From the NCBI GenBank assembly GCA_947589225.1, contig CANQBC010000003.1, positions 62,001 through 126,000 of the forward strand: a DNA stretch of 64,000 nucleotides. Reading direction: 5' to 3'. The stretch's first letter is position 1. Each line of letters starts with the position of its first letter. Both the position numbers and the translations under genes were made by a program. Positions 18,339 through 26,848 of the stretch are shown here, piece by piece. The notes under the pieces are model-generated. The model was not told where the DNA came from, searched no databases, and was given only the letters and a program-made list of their open reading frames with translations. Source of the stretch: an uncultured Oscillospiraceae bacterium (lineage in GTDB: Bacteria > Bacillota > Clostridia > Oscillospirales > Oscillospiraceae).

Positions 18339-18683
18339 ATGCGCAGCGACTATCCAAAAATAATTGGCTGTAAAGTCTATGGAATAATTGATAGACCTAT
18401 TGGCAGTTGCCACCCTCACGATAAGGAAATGATTTATCCGATAAACTACGGATATGTCAAAAATGTTTTTGCGGAGGACGGTGAAGAACAGGATATTTAT
18501 CTTTTGGGCGTTGATGTTCCTGTAAATATGTTTGAGGGATGTGTTATAGCCGTATACCGCAGGTCTGATGACATTGAAGATAAATGGATCGTATCGGCAG
18601 ACGGAAAGGATTATCCAGATGAAGTCATACTCGAAAAGATAGCCTTTCAGGAACAGTTTTTTCATGGTAAGCTGCTTAGATAA
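18339..18683 (+). CDS. short inorganic-pyrophosphatase-like protein inside an inverted-repeat cassette
   Basis: A 114-residue protein resembling the short soluble pyrophosphatase-fold proteins of Clostridia. DRPIGSCHPH, YPINYGYVKNV and DGEEQDIYLLGVD correspond to the family's YPxNYG strand and its acidic metal cluster, and a C-terminal helix FQEQFF follows. Canonical enzymes are about 170 residues, so activity on pyrophosphate is uncertain. GGAGGG lies six bases before the ATG. The coding region is visibly more AT-rich and uses more A/T-ending codons than its neighbours. It sits between two long inverted repeat arms, which together suggest acquisition as a cassette that separated leuD from leuB. 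Confidence 0.75.
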   Translation: MRSDYPKIIGCKVYGIIDRPIGSCHPHDKEMIYPINYGYVKNVFAEDGEEQDIYLLGVDVPVNMFEGCVIAVYRRSDDIEDKWIVSADGKDYPDEVILEKIAFQEQFFHGKLLR

Positions 18684-18703
18684 ATTCCCGTTTATCAAAA
18701 AAG

Positions 18704-19190
18704 ATTTCAAAATGCATTTGCCAAAGGCAAACAATTTTGAAAAACCTTATTGACCCGTGCGACGCACCATCCTATTTAACCTCCGCACCCCCAAAACGGG
18801 CCCCACAACAACCGCCACCCAGCGCGGCCCAAAGTAGGGCCACCTAGCCCCCGACCACCGCCAAGGTAAGCGGCCAAGCGAAGTGGATGCTGGACCTATT
18901 CGACCAAGCCCCGCGCGGATATGGTTCTACCCAGACCCACCGACACGCCACCGCGGCAGACGACCCGAGTTGCGAAGCGCCGAACCCGGACTATCGCCGG
19001 GCCCCCACCCGCATTTTCTCTCTTTTGCTTCTTTTCTCTCTTTTGTGCAGCGGCATTTCTCTGCCGCGGAACAAAAGAGAGAAAAGAAGATCCCCCCGCC
19101 GTCCCGTTGGGACGCCCCACCCCCCGGCGGTTTCGCCGGAGACCCCCCGTCCCTACGGGACGGCCCCCCAAAAAGCGCCCAGCGGCGCCA
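18704..19190 (+). repeat. right arm of the inverted repeat, with hairpin chain before leuB
   Basis: Mirrors 17915-18294. The inner 45 bp (18704-18748) is the inverse of 18250-18294 with few changes. Outward come GGGCCCCACAACAA, AAGCGGCCAAGCG, CCGCGCGGATATGGTTC and a hairpin of CTTCTTTTCTCTCTTTTGT with its complement (19028-19088). From 19100 there is a run of short hairpins: GTCCC-GTT-GGGAC, CCGGCG-GTTT-CGCCGG, CCGTCCC-TAC-GGGACGG and GCGCC..GGCGC. No gene. Confidence 0.75.
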
Positions 19191-19216
19191 GAACAACAAA
19201 GGAGATCGTAATTTCG

Positions 19217-20293
19217 ATGAATTACAACATAGCTTTACTTCGCGGTGACGGCATAGGCCCCGAAATCGTAGACAGCGCCGTCAAAGTCCTCCAGTCCATC
19301 GGCCAAAAATACGGCCATAGTTTCAATTTCACCCCCTATCTCATCGGCGGCGCGGCTATTGACGCCACCGGCGCGCCCCTGCCGCGGGAGACGGTGGACG
19401 GGTGCCTCGCCTCCGACAGCGTGCTTCTGGGGGCCGTGGGCGGTCCCAAGTGGGATACCCTCCCCGGCAATCTCCGCCCGGAGAAGGCGCTTTTGGGCAT
19501 CCGCGCCGCCCTGGGCCTCTTCACCAATCTGCGCCCTGCCAAGCTCTATCCGGCCCTCTCCGGGGACTGCCCCCTGCGGCCCGACATCGTGCGGGACGGC
19601 TTCGATATCATGATCGTCCGGGAACTCACCGGCGGCATCTACTTCGGCGACCGGGGCTACCGGCAGGGCAAGTACGGCGAAGAGGCCTTCGATACCGAGT
19701 GCTACTCCCGCTTTGAAATCGAGCGCATCGCCCGCGTGGCCTTTGAGACGGCCCGGAAGCGCCGGGGCAAGGTCAGCTCCATCGACAAGGCCAACGTCCT
19801 CGAGACGAGTAGGCTTTGGCGCAAGACCGTCCACGAGATCGGCGAAAAGGACTACCCCGACGTGGCGCTTTGCGACGTGCTGGTGGACAACGCCGCCATG
19901 CAGCTTGTCAAAAACCCCGCCCAGTTCGACGTGATCGTCACCAGCAATATGTTCGGCGACATCCTCTCCGACGAGGCCAGCCAGATCACCGGCTCCATCG
20001 GGATGCTGCCCTCCGCCAGCCTCAACGAGACGACACGCGGTATGTACGAGCCCATCCACGGCTCCGCCCCCGACATCGCCGGGCGCGGCATCGCCAACCC
20101 CATCGCCACCATCCTCTCGGGGGCCATGATGCTGCGCTACTCCTTTGACCTGGCGGCCGAGGCGGACGCCATCGAGGCGGCGGTGGACGGCGTGCTGAAC
20201 GACGGCCTTCGCACGGCGGACATCGTGGGGGCCTCCGGCAGGACGCCCCTGGGCACGGCGGAGATCACGGACGAGATCGTAGCGAGGCTCTGA
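19217..20293 (+). CDS. leuB: 3-isopropylmalate dehydrogenase
   Basis: An NAD-dependent beta-decarboxylating dehydrogenase that oxidises 3-isopropylmalate to 2-oxoisocaproate. [12 protein letters not shown] opens the protein; substrate residues lie in [17 protein letters not shown] and YFGDRG. Catalytic Lys and Asp residues are in [17 protein letters not shown] and [17 protein letters not shown], and the NAD site is [14 protein letters not shown]. Length is 358 residues. The ATG at 19217 sits about twelve bases after AAAGGAG, slightly long spacing. No better start is in frame nearby. Confidence 0.96.
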   Translation: MNYNIALLRGDGIGPEIVDSAVKVLQSIGQKYGHSFNFTPYLIGGAAIDATGAPLPRETVDGCLASDSVLLGAVGGPKWDTLPGNLRPEKALLGIRAALGLFTNLRPAKLYPALSGDCPLRPDIVRDGFDIMIVRELTGGIYFGDRGYRQGKYGEEAFDTECYSRFEIERIARVAFETARKRRGKVSSIDKANVLETSRLWRKTVHEIGEKDYPDVALCDVLVDNAAMQLVKNPAQFDVIVTSNMFGDILSDEASQITGSIGMLPSASLNETTRGMYEPIHGSAPDIAGRGIANPIATILSGAMMLRYSFDLAAEADAIEAAVDGVLNDGLRTADIVGASGRTPLGTAEITDEIVARL

Positions 20294-20294
20294 T

Positions 20295-21500
20295 ATGCTG
20301 GATAGTTTGCCCATTGCCGCCGCGCGCCTGGCCTCCCTGGTGGTCTTTCGCGGTCTGAAGGAAGCCCCGGTGCTCCGCGCCCTCCGCGCCTTTTTCGAGT
20401 GCGAGGGGGACGAGTCCGAGCGGGTGGAAAAGTACGCCGATTTCGTCGCCGCCCTCTATGAGCGGGGCTACAACCTGAGCCGCTGCCTGCTGGACAGCGC
20501 CTCGGAGGACGAGAACCCCTACGTGGTTCTGAGGGCGCGGGGGGAGAGGGTGCCGCCCGTCCTTGAGGACGCCGTGAAGGGTGAACTCGGGGTGCTCCAG
20601 GAGATCTCCGACCTCACGGCGGACGGCTTTAAACGCCTCATCGGCTTTGACGGGTATCTCCCCGGCTTTGAGTCGGAGAAGCTGGACTTCGCCGCGGAGT
20701 TTGAAAAGCGCATGGAGCGGCTGAGCGTCACAGGCTACGGCCAGTATGCGCGACACACCATGTTCAGAGTCGTGAACGGGGAGGTGATCCCGGTTCGCAC
20801 CCCGGACAGGACGGACGTCGACCAGCTCATCGGCTACGAGCGGGAGCGGCAGGAGCTCCTGGACAACACCCAGGCCCTTCTGCGGGGCCTTCCGGCGGCC
20901 AACGCGCTGCTCATCGGCGACGCCGGGACGGGAAAGTCCAGCTCCGTGAAGGCGGTGGCCAACCTGCTGGCCCCCCAGGGCCTCCGTCTCATCGAGGTGC
21001 CCAAGGCCGAGCTTTTCTCCATCCCCGCCGTGATGGAGCATCTGCGGGACAACCCCCTGAAATTTGTGCTCTTCATCGACGACCTGAGCTTTGAGAAAAA
21101 CGACGACGCCTTCTCGGCCATGAAGGCGATCCTGGAGGGTTCCGTCTCCGTCAAGGCCCCCAATACGGTCATTTACGCCACGTCCAACCGCCGGCATCTG
21201 GTGAAGGAGTCCTTCTCCGACCGGGAGGGGGACGACATACACCGGGGCGACACCATTCAGGACACGATCGCTCTCAGCGACCGGTTCGGGCTTACCATCC
21301 TGTTCACAAGGCCCAATAAGGAGCTTTATCTTCGCATCGTCCGTGAGCTCGCAAAGGCCAAGGGCATCGCCTGGACCGACGGCCTCGACGTCAGGGCGTG
21401 CGCCTTCGCGCTGCGGCGGGGCGGCATGACGCCCCGCGCCGCCGAGCAGTTCACGGACAGTATTTTGGCAAATATGCCCCGGGAGGGAGAAGAAAATTGA
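20295..21500 (+). CDS. DUF815-type AAA+ ATPase
   Basis: A 401-residue ATP-binding protein. The C-terminal half is an AAA+ domain with Walker A GDAGTGKSS (about residues 212-220) and Walker B FVLFIDDLSF. A sensor-like segment TVIYATSNRRHLVKESFSDRE is the signature of the DUF815 family. The N-terminal 150 residues are helical and family-specific. The biochemical role of DUF815 proteins is not established. The start lies one base after the leuB stop, and the end overlaps the ilvA start (TTGA), so it is embedded in the operon. Nothing in the protein points to amino-acid metabolism. Confidence 0.85.
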   Translation: MLDSLPIAAARLASLVVFRGLKEAPVLRALRAFFECEGDESERVEKYADFVAALYERGYNLSRCLLDSASEDENPYVVLRARGERVPPVLEDAVKGELGVLQEISDLTADGFKRLIGFDGYLPGFESEKLDFAAEFEKRMERLSVTGYGQYARHTMFRVVNGEVIPVRTPDRTDVDQLIGYERERQELLDNTQALLRGLPAANALLIGDAGTGKSSSVKAVANLLAPQGLRLIEVPKAELFSIPAVMEHLRDNPLKFVLFIDDLSFEKNDDAFSAMKAILEGSVSVKAPNTVIYATSNRRHLVKESFSDREGDDIHRGDTIQDTIALSDRFGLTILFTRPNKELYLRIVRELAKAKGIAWTDGLDVRACAFALRRGGMTPRAAEQFTDSILANMPREGEEN

Positions 21501-22696
21501 TTTCGCTTGATAAGATCTACCACGCCCGCTATGTCCTCAAGGAGGTCATCCGGGACACCGACGTTATCTACGCGCCCCACATCAACCCGGACGCGCAGAT
21601 CTATCTAAAGACCGAGAACCTTCAGATCACCGGTTCCTTCAAGGTGCGCGGGGCGTACTACAAGATAAGCCAGCTCTCCGACGAGGAGAAGAAGCGCGGC
21701 GTCATCGCCTGCTCCGCCGGGAACCACGCCCAGGGGGTCGCCCTGGCCGCCCAGAAGGCCGGCATCAAGGCGGTCATCTGCCTGCCCGACGGCGCGCCCA
21801 TCTCCAAGGTGGAGGCCACCAAGTCCTACGGGGCGGAGGTGGTGCTGGTGGAGGGCGTCTACGACGACGCCTACGAGCGGGCGCTGAAGCTCCGGGACGA
21901 GCGCGGCTACACCTTCATCCACCCCTTTGACGACGAGCTGGTCATCGAGGGCCAGGGAACCATCGGCCTGGAGCTTATGGAGCAGATCCCGGATATGGAC
22001 GCGGTGATCGTCCCCGTGGGGGGCGGCGGCCTCATCTCCGGCGTCGCCTTCGCCATCAAGGCCCTGAACCCCGACGTGAAGGTCTACGGCGTCCAGGCCG
22101 CCGGCGCGCCCAGCATGGTCAGCTCCCTCCGCCAGAAGGAGATCGTCCACCTGCCCTCCGTCTCCACCATCGCCGACGGCATCGCCGTCAAGACGCCGGG
22201 GGAGAACACCTTCGCCCTCACCAGCCAGTATGTGGACGAGGTGGTCACCGTCACCGACGACGAGATCGCCGCCGCCATCCTGGCCCTTATGGAGCAGCAG
22301 AAGCTGGTCACCGAGGGCGCCGGGGCCATCTCCGTGGCCGCCGCCATGTGGGGCAAGGTCCCCGTGAAGGGCAAGAAGGTGGTGTGCCTCCTGTCCGGCG
22401 GCAACGTGGACGTGAGCATCCTCTCCCGCGTCATCGACCGGGGCCTTCTCATGTCGGGCCGCCGCTGCCAGCTCACCATAGAGCTGGTGGACAAGCCGGG
22501 CCAGCTGGAAAAGGTCGCCGGCTACATCGCCCGGGAGGGCGGCAATGTGGTCTCCGTCCACTACGAGCACGCCAACGAGGGCTCGGATATCAACGGCTGC
22601 TACCTGCGCCTGGAGATGGAGACCAGGAACTTCGCGCATATAAAGGCCATCCGCCAGAGCCTGAAAAGTCAGGGCTTCAAACTGATCGACGAATAA
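21497..22696 (+). CDS. ilvA: threonine ammonia-lyase (threonine dehydratase) with C-terminal ACT domain
   Basis: A PLP enzyme that converts threonine to 2-oxobutyrate and ammonia. The PLP lysine is in ITGSFKVRGAYY and the phosphate-binding loop is GGGGLISGVAFA. SAGNHAQGVALAA is also diagnostic. A C-terminal ACT-like domain (about residues 325-399) is present, as in the medium-length form. The start is the TTG at 21497, which overlaps the upstream stop as TTGA and has GGGAGGGAG just before it. Its position before ridA and in the ilv/leu cluster favours the biosynthetic role, although the sequence type also covers catabolic enzymes. Confidence 0.92.
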   Translation: MISLDKIYHARYVLKEVIRDTDVIYAPHINPDAQIYLKTENLQITGSFKVRGAYYKISQLSDEEKKRGVIACSAGNHAQGVALAAQKAGIKAVICLPDGAPISKVEATKSYGAEVVLVEGVYDDAYERALKLRDERGYTFIHPFDDELVIEGQGTIGLELMEQIPDMDAVIVPVGGGGLISGVAFAIKALNPDVKVYGVQAAGAPSMVSSLRQKEIVHLPSVSTIADGIAVKTPGENTFALTSQYVDEVVTVTDDEIAAAILALMEQQKLVTEGAGAISVAAAMWGKVPVKGKKVVCLLSGGNVDVSILSRVIDRGLLMSGRRCQLTIELVDKPGQLEKVAGYIAREGGNVVSVHYEHANEGSDINGCYLRLEMETRNFAHIKAIRQSLKSQGFKLIDE

Positions 22697-22709
22697 GGAG
22701 GAAACGAAA

Positions 22710-23084
22710 ATGAGCAAGACCGTACATACCGATACCGCCCCCGCCGCCATCGGCCCCTATTCCCAGGCCGTGGTCACCGGGAACCTGGTGTTCACCTCCG
22801 GGCAGATCCCTATCGACCCCGCCACGGGAAATGTGGAGGTGGACGGCATCGAGGAACAGACCGAGCAGGTGATGCGCAATCTGGGGGAGGTTCTGAAGGC
22901 CGCCGGCTCCGGCTTTGACAAGGCCGTCAAGACCACCTGCTTTTTGGCGCACATCGCGGACTTCGCCGCCTTCAACGCCGTCTACGGCAAGTATTTCACC
23001 TCCCGGCCCGCCCGCTCCTGCGTGGCGGTTCGCGACCTGCCCAAGGGCGTCCTGGTGGAGGTCGAGGTCATCGCCGAGGTATAA
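22710..23084 (+). CDS. ridA: RidA family enamine/imine deaminase
   Basis: A 124-residue trimeric protein that hydrolyses the reactive 2-aminoacrylate/2-aminocrotonate enamines released by PLP dehydratases such as IlvA. Family motifs are IGPYSQAVVTGNLVFTSGQ, the conserved Arg in RPARSCVAV, and the glutamate in PKGVLVEVEVIA. TAAGGAGG precedes the ATG, 13 bases after the ilvA stop. The pairing is a direct metabolic one. Confidence 0.94.
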   Translation: MSKTVHTDTAPAAIGPYSQAVVTGNLVFTSGQIPIDPATGNVEVDGIEEQTEQVMRNLGEVLKAAGSGFDKAVKTTCFLAHIADFAAFNAVYGKYFTSRPARSCVAVRDLPKGVLVEVEVIAEV

Positions 23085-23160
23085 GGGGAAAAGACGTCCC
23101 GGATCGCTCCGGAACATCGCCCCCTGCCGCAAAAGGGAAAAGCCCTTTTCCGACAACCAA

Positions 23161-23197
23161 AAAACGGTCCCGGATTTCTCCGGGACCGTTTTTTCTT
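23161..23197 (+). terminator. terminator after ridA
   Basis: AAAACGGTCCCGG pairs with CCGGGACCGTTTT around a six-base loop, followed by TTCTTT. It closes the branched-chain cluster and faces convergent ireB. Confidence 0.9.
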
Positions 23198-23205
23198 TAA
23201 AAGGA

Positions 23206-23463
23206 TCAGCCTTTTTCCAGATAGCTTTCCACCAGCTCCTGCAAAAGCTCGTCTCTGTCGATGCGGCAGATAAGGGAGCGGGCGTTGTTGTAATTGGTGA
23301 TGTAGGTGGGATCCTCGGACAGGATGTAGCCCACGATCTGGTTTATGGGGTTGTAGCCCTTCAGCTTGAGCGAGTCGTACACCGAGGCCAATATCTCCCG
23401 CGTACCTATCCTTTTATCCGCGACGCTGAACTTCCTTGTAAATTCAAGATCATCCATGTCCAT
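23206..23463 (-). CDS. ireB: IreB family regulatory phosphoprotein
   Basis: An 85-residue UPF0297/IreB protein. [20 protein letters not shown] and [20 protein letters not shown] are the family's hallmark, and the N-terminal threonines (e.g. in FTRKF and GTRE) are in the region phosphorylated in Enterococcus IreB. In Enterococcus the protein is a substrate of the IreK Ser/Thr kinase and limits cephalosporin resistance. AGGAGGG precedes the ATG. Its usual neighbours (Holliday-junction resolvase, DUF1292) are not seen here. Confidence 0.93.
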   Translation of the reverse strand: MDMDDLEFTRKFSVADKRIGTREILASVYDSLKLKGYNPINQIVGYILSEDPTYITNYNNARSLICRIDRDELLQELVESYLEKG

Positions 23464-23576
23464 AGTCCCTCCTTGTCTTTATGATTTGCAATTGGACCTG
23501 AATATATCAATTATATCAAAAAATTGGAGAATGTAAAGGTGCAATCTGACTTTTTTAATTACATTTCTGTAACATT

Positions 23577-24368
23577 TTAAACAGGTTCGCCGTTTTTGAG
23601 CCGGTAGGCGATGTATTCCGCCCCGTCGATGTTGATCGATGAGCACAGCTTGAATATCTCAAGCATGGGGAACGGGGAGGCGGGCGTCCAGGGAAAGGCG
23701 AGGATCACGCCGTCCTCCGTGTCCCGTACAAGCGCGCCTGAGCAGCGCGACGCGGACTGACGAAGGGCGTCGTCGGTGAAGTATTTCCACGGCTCCGGCT
23801 CGCTGCGCCAGACGTCTCCGGCGTCCTCGCGGCCTCGAGCGGCGGATTCCGGCTTTTCCTCCGGTTCAGACGCGGGGGCGTCCAAATCGGGCTGCGCGGC
23901 GTTTGCCACGCTCTCCTCCGGGACGCACGCCTCCGATGTATTTTCCTCCGGGGCGCACGCCTCCGATGTATTTTCCTCCGGGGCGGAGGGATCCGCCTCC
24001 CGGCTTTCCTCCCGGTTTTCCGGCGAAGTGTCCGCCGTCTCCGGGGCGGAGGATGGCACGACCTCCGGCGCTTTTACGCCGGTCAGGGCGGAGAAGTCCT
24101 CGTCCGCGGGGATCAGCAGGGCGGTGAGGCCGTCGCCAATCTCCATGCCGTCCAAATCAAGCTTTGTCATGGTCTTTTGAAGGTACAGCCCGCCCGCCCG
24201 CTGGGCCGGTATGCCCAGGGAATGCGGCGCGGCGCCGGATATCAGCACCAGCCGGGAAACGCCGGGGTCTGTGTCCGACTGGAACTCGAACACCGTCCTG
24301 GGCCCCTTACGTGTCACAGTAAGCCTCCCGGCGGGCTTCCCGTCCTTTGTGAATACATCGTAAGACAT
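23577..24368 (-). CDS. hypothetical protein with acidic, repeat-containing linker
   Basis: A 263-residue protein of unknown family. The N-terminal 100 residues (MSYDVFTKDGKPAGRLTVTR) and the C-terminal 75 (ending YIAYRLKNGEPV) look folded. The middle, about residues 95-180, is Glu/Ser/Pro/Ala-rich and contains a tandem repeat of ten residues (PEENTSEACA, then PEENTSEACV), matched by a 30-bp DNA repeat. There is no signal peptide. GGGAGGA lies seven bases before the ATG at 24368. The two-domain-plus-linker plan suggests an adaptor, but nothing firm can be said. Confidence 0.6.
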   Translation of the reverse strand: MSYDVFTKDGKPAGRLTVTRKGPRTVFEFQSDTDPGVSRLVLISGAAPHSLGIPAQRAGGLYLQKTMTKLDLDGMEIGDGLTALLIPADEDFSALTGVKAPEVVPSSAPETADTSPENREESREADPSAPEENTSEACAPEENTSEACVPEESVANAAQPDLDAPASEPEEKPESAARGREDAGDVWRSEPEPWKYFTDDALRQSASRCSGALVRDTEDGVILAFPWTPASPFPMLEIFKLCSSINIDGAEYIAYRLKNGEPV

Positions 24369-24404
24369 GCGCAGTCCTCCCAAACCGTTTTAGGCACAAA
24401 AATG

Positions 24405-24430
24405 CCCGGACGTAAGAGTATACGTCCGGG
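24405..24430 (-). terminator. terminator after the membrane-anchored protein gene
   Basis: CCCGGACGTA and TACGTCCGGG form a 10-bp stem. On the minus strand it is followed by CATTTTTGTG. Confidence 0.7.
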
Positions 24431-24462
24431 ACGGGTGGATTATTCTTCTTTGGCGGAGCGGC

Positions 24463-24993
24463 TTAACCGATGGTGTAGTCGCCGCATATGAGTATTTTGG
24501 TGTTGTCCCGGGTGGCCTTGATCCCGTTGCCCTTGATGGTCACCATGTACATGTGGTTGACGGTGAGGGCGGCGCCGGCGTCGGTCACACTCCGGCCTCC
24601 CGTCTCGTCTATGAGGCGGGGCGTGTCGGAGCCGGCGGACACGGCGGTACCCAGGCGGAGCATGATCTCGGTGCCCACGCCACAGGTGACGGTCTGTCCG
24701 TTTTTGAGCGTCACCACCGTAAAGCCGGAGGGCTGTGAGGAGCCTGTCGCCCCTCCGCCGGCGGCGTCGGCGATTTTCTGAAATTCCCCGGTCATCTCCG
24801 ACACCTTTTTCTCAAGCGCCTCGTTGAACTTGGCCTCAAGCTGGGGAGCAAGCGTGTCGTTCAAGTAGCTGAGCGTAACCAGCGGGTCGTTCCTGGAGCC
24901 GTAATTCGTGACGGCCATGGTGGTCAGCCCGGAGACAAGGGCCACCAGCACAAGAACGGCCGCGCCTATCACGACTTTTTTTCCTTTACTCAT
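24463..24993 (-). CDS. membrane-anchored extracytoplasmic protein of unknown function
   Basis: A 176-residue protein with a basic start (MSKGKK) and one hydrophobic segment (about residues 7-29), so probably anchored outside the membrane. A helical, charged stretch follows (YLNDTLAPQLEAKFNEALEK). The C-terminal domain starts at VVTLKNGQTVTCGVGTEIML and contains glycine-rich beta segments ending DNTKILICGDYTIG. I know similar unnamed proteins in clostridia but no function. GAGGAGGT precedes the ATG by seven bases. Confidence 0.6.
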   Translation of the reverse strand: MSKGKKVVIGAAVLVLVALVSGLTTMAVTNYGSRNDPLVTLSYLNDTLAPQLEAKFNEALEKKVSEMTGEFQKIADAAGGGATGSSQPSGFTVVTLKNGQTVTCGVGTEIMLRLGTAVSAGSDTPRLIDETGGRSVTDAGAALTVNHMYMVTIKGNGIKATRDNTKILICGDYTIG

Positions 24994-25101
24994 CTTATGT
25001 ACCTCCTCGTCGCTGAACACGCTCCGCCCCCGCGTCCTTCAGACGCCTTCGGCACTGTGTTCGCTCCTTGTTTCCCCGCGCGCGTTTCAATCGTGCGGGG
25101 G

Positions 25102-25130
25102 GCTTCGGGGAGGGGGCGCCTCCCCGAAGC
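25102..25130. other. GC-rich hairpin between the membrane-protein gene and mazF
   Basis: GCTTCGGGGA pairs with TCCCCGAAGC; a T-rich tail (GCTGTTTTCTT) follows on the plus strand only. It may act as a barrier after mazF. The remaining intergenic DNA shows nothing recognisable. Confidence 0.45.
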
Positions 25131-25140
25131 GCTGTTTTCT

Positions 25141-25503
25141 TCACCCGTGAAGTCCGAAGCTGACGGCGATGGCGTCGTCCACCTTGTTCATCAGCTCGTC
25201 GTCCACTCTGCCCATCCGTTCACGGAGCCGCCGCTTGTCGATGGTGCGTATCTGCTCCAGAAGCACCACCGAATCCCGGGTCAGCCCGAAGGATCTGGCC
25301 TCCAGCTCTATGTGGGTGGGCAATCTCGCTTTGCCTATCTGTGAGGTTATCGCCGCCGCGATGACCGTCGGACTGTGCTTGTTGCCGGTATCGTTCTGGA
25401 CAATAAGTACAGGCCTCATTCCGCCTTGTTCAGAGCCCACGACGGGACTGAGATCGGCGTAGTAGATGTCTCCTCTTTTGACTCCGCTTGGCACGCTCTT
25501 CAC
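25141..25503 (-). CDS. mazF: MazF/NdoA (PemK-family) endoribonuclease toxin
   Basis: A 120-residue protein with the complete MazF fold. [30 protein letters not shown] carries the conserved Arg, and [15 protein letters not shown] the Thr, of the active site. [13 protein letters not shown] completes the match to Bacillus NdoA (EndoA), which cuts mRNA at specific short sites. Starts are GTG at 25503 or GTG at 25494; the second has the better-placed GGAG. It follows alr, as in bacilli, but no antitoxin gene (ndoAI) lies in the 208-base gap. The antitoxin may be encoded elsewhere or absent. Confidence 0.92.
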   Translation of the reverse strand: MKSVPSGVKRGDIYYADLSPVVGSEQGGMRPVLIVQNDTGNKHSPTVIAAAITSQIGKARLPTHIELEARSFGLTRDSVVLLEQIRTIDKRRLRERMGRVDDELMNKVDDAIAVSFGLHG

Positions 25504-25638
25504 TCTCCGACGAATTTATAGTCGCCCGATTACCGGACGATATAATTCTTTCACAAAGCAGAGTAATTTATACAGCGCGGCACAAATTACCCGGACGGTT
25601 TTTGCCGTCCAATACAGTGTATGCCGGAGAGGGGAGAG

Positions 25639-25718
25639 GGGTTAAGGCGACGGGAGCCGAATCCGCGCCGGAACCCGCTGCGCGCTCCACGCGTGTCCGA
25701 CTTCCGTCACCTTAACCC
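25639..25718. repeat. long-stem structure overlapping the alr stop codon
   Basis: GGGTTAAGGCGACGG (25639-25653) pairs with CCGTCACCTTAACCC (25704-25718) with one mismatch, around a GC-rich loop of 50 bases. A smaller hairpin GGACGG..CCGTCC lies just upstream. The alr stop codon is inside the right arm. It could stop or process the alr transcript before mazF. Confidence 0.6.
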
Positions 25719-26842
25719 GCCTGATCCACGTACACCCTCGGTACGCGCTTTGAAACGGAACACAACAGCTCGTATGAAATCGTTCCGGCCTTTTCGGCCA
25801 GAGCCTCGGCGGACTGCTTTTCACCGAAAATTTCAATGAGGCTTTCAAGATTCACGTCGGGCAGGTCGGTGAGATCGATCATGCACATGTCCATACAGAT
25901 CCGTCCCCTCTGGGGAGCGGGCCCCTTTTCGGTGACGAAGGAGCACCTGTTTGAAAGGGAGCGAAAAAGCCCGTCGGCGTAGCCGATGGGAATGACGCCC
26001 ATGCGCGTGCGGCGCTTTGTCACAAAGGTTCCTCCGTAGCTCACGGGGAGATCGGCGTCAATGTGCTTTATGGTGGACACATGGGTCATCAGCCTCATGC
26101 AGGGGCGAAGGCCCAGCTTTCCGCCGTCCCCGAAGCCGTAAAGAAGAATGCCCGGCCGAACCATGTCCAGGGCCGTCTCAGGATAGTTTACCACAGCTCC
26201 CGAATTTGCGCAATGGCGGATCCTGAAAGTTATGCCGGCCTTTTTGACAGCGTCAATAACACGAAGGAACAGTTCAAACTGCCCGCGGGTGAACGCCTGC
26301 GCGTCCTCCCCAGGCTCGTCCGAGACGGCAAAGTGGGTGTAGATGCCCTCCGGGTCGAGATTTTTCTGCCGGCACGCGCTGACGATGTTCTCGATCCCCT
26401 GCTCAAAATGGCCTCCGGCGGTCAGGAACCCCAGCCGCGACATGCCGGTATCGACCTTAATGTGGATGCGAAGGATCCTGCCCAGGGACGCGGCCTCCCG
26501 GGAATACTCGATGGCCTTCGCCTCGCAGGTGACGGTCTGGGTGAGATCCAGGTCGATAAGCTCCCTGACGTATTCACGCGGCGTGTGGCCCAGGATCAGA
26601 ATGGGCATCCCGATCCCGGCGTCTCTCAGCTCCACCGCCTCGTCAAGACAGGAGACGGCCAGATAGTCCGCCCCGGCGGCCTCCAGCCGCCGCGACACCT
26701 CCACCGCCCCGTGGCCGTAGGCGTCCGCCTTCACCACTCCCAGGAATTTGCACCCCTCCGGCAGCGCGGCGCGTATGGCGCGGTAGTTGTGCTCGATGTT
26801 GTCAAGGCTGATCTCGGCCCATGTTCGCTTTCGTAGATCCAT
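25712..26842 (-). CDS. alr: alanine racemase
   Basis: A PLP enzyme that interconverts L- and D-alanine for the cell wall. The PLP lysine is in GVVKADAYGHGA near residue 38. The second catalytic tyrosine lies in the segment VSYGGTFVTKRRTRMGVIPIGYADG. C-terminal beta-domain motifs RICMDMCMIDLTD are present. Length is 376 residues, normal. GAGTGAAT precedes the ATG. It lies six bases after the lipoprotein gene and upstream of mazF, the usual Firmicutes order. Confidence 0.95.
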   Translation of the reverse strand: MDLRKRTWAEISLDNIEHNYRAIRAALPEGCKFLGVVKADAYGHGAVEVSRRLEAAGADYLAVSCLDEAVELRDAGIGMPILILGHTPREYVRELIDLDLTQTVTCEAKAIEYSREAASLGRILRIHIKVDTGMSRLGFLTAGGHFEQGIENIVSACRQKNLDPEGIYTHFAVSDEPGEDAQAFTRGQFELFLRVIDAVKKAGITFRIRHCANSGAVVNYPETALDMVRPGILLYGFGDGGKLGLRPCMRLMTHVSTIKHIDADLPVSYGGTFVTKRRTRMGVIPIGYADGLFRSLSNRCSFVTEKGPAPQRGRICMDMCMIDLTDLPDVNLESLIEIFGEKQSAEALAEKAGTISYELLCSVSKRVPRVYVDQAG

Positions 26843-26848
26843 TTTGAT

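Noticed and set aside
17915..19190. Insertion sequence with terminal inverted repeats
   Set aside because: The arms are long and structured and the only gene inside is pyrophosphatase-like. No transposase motif is visible, so it is called a cassette instead.
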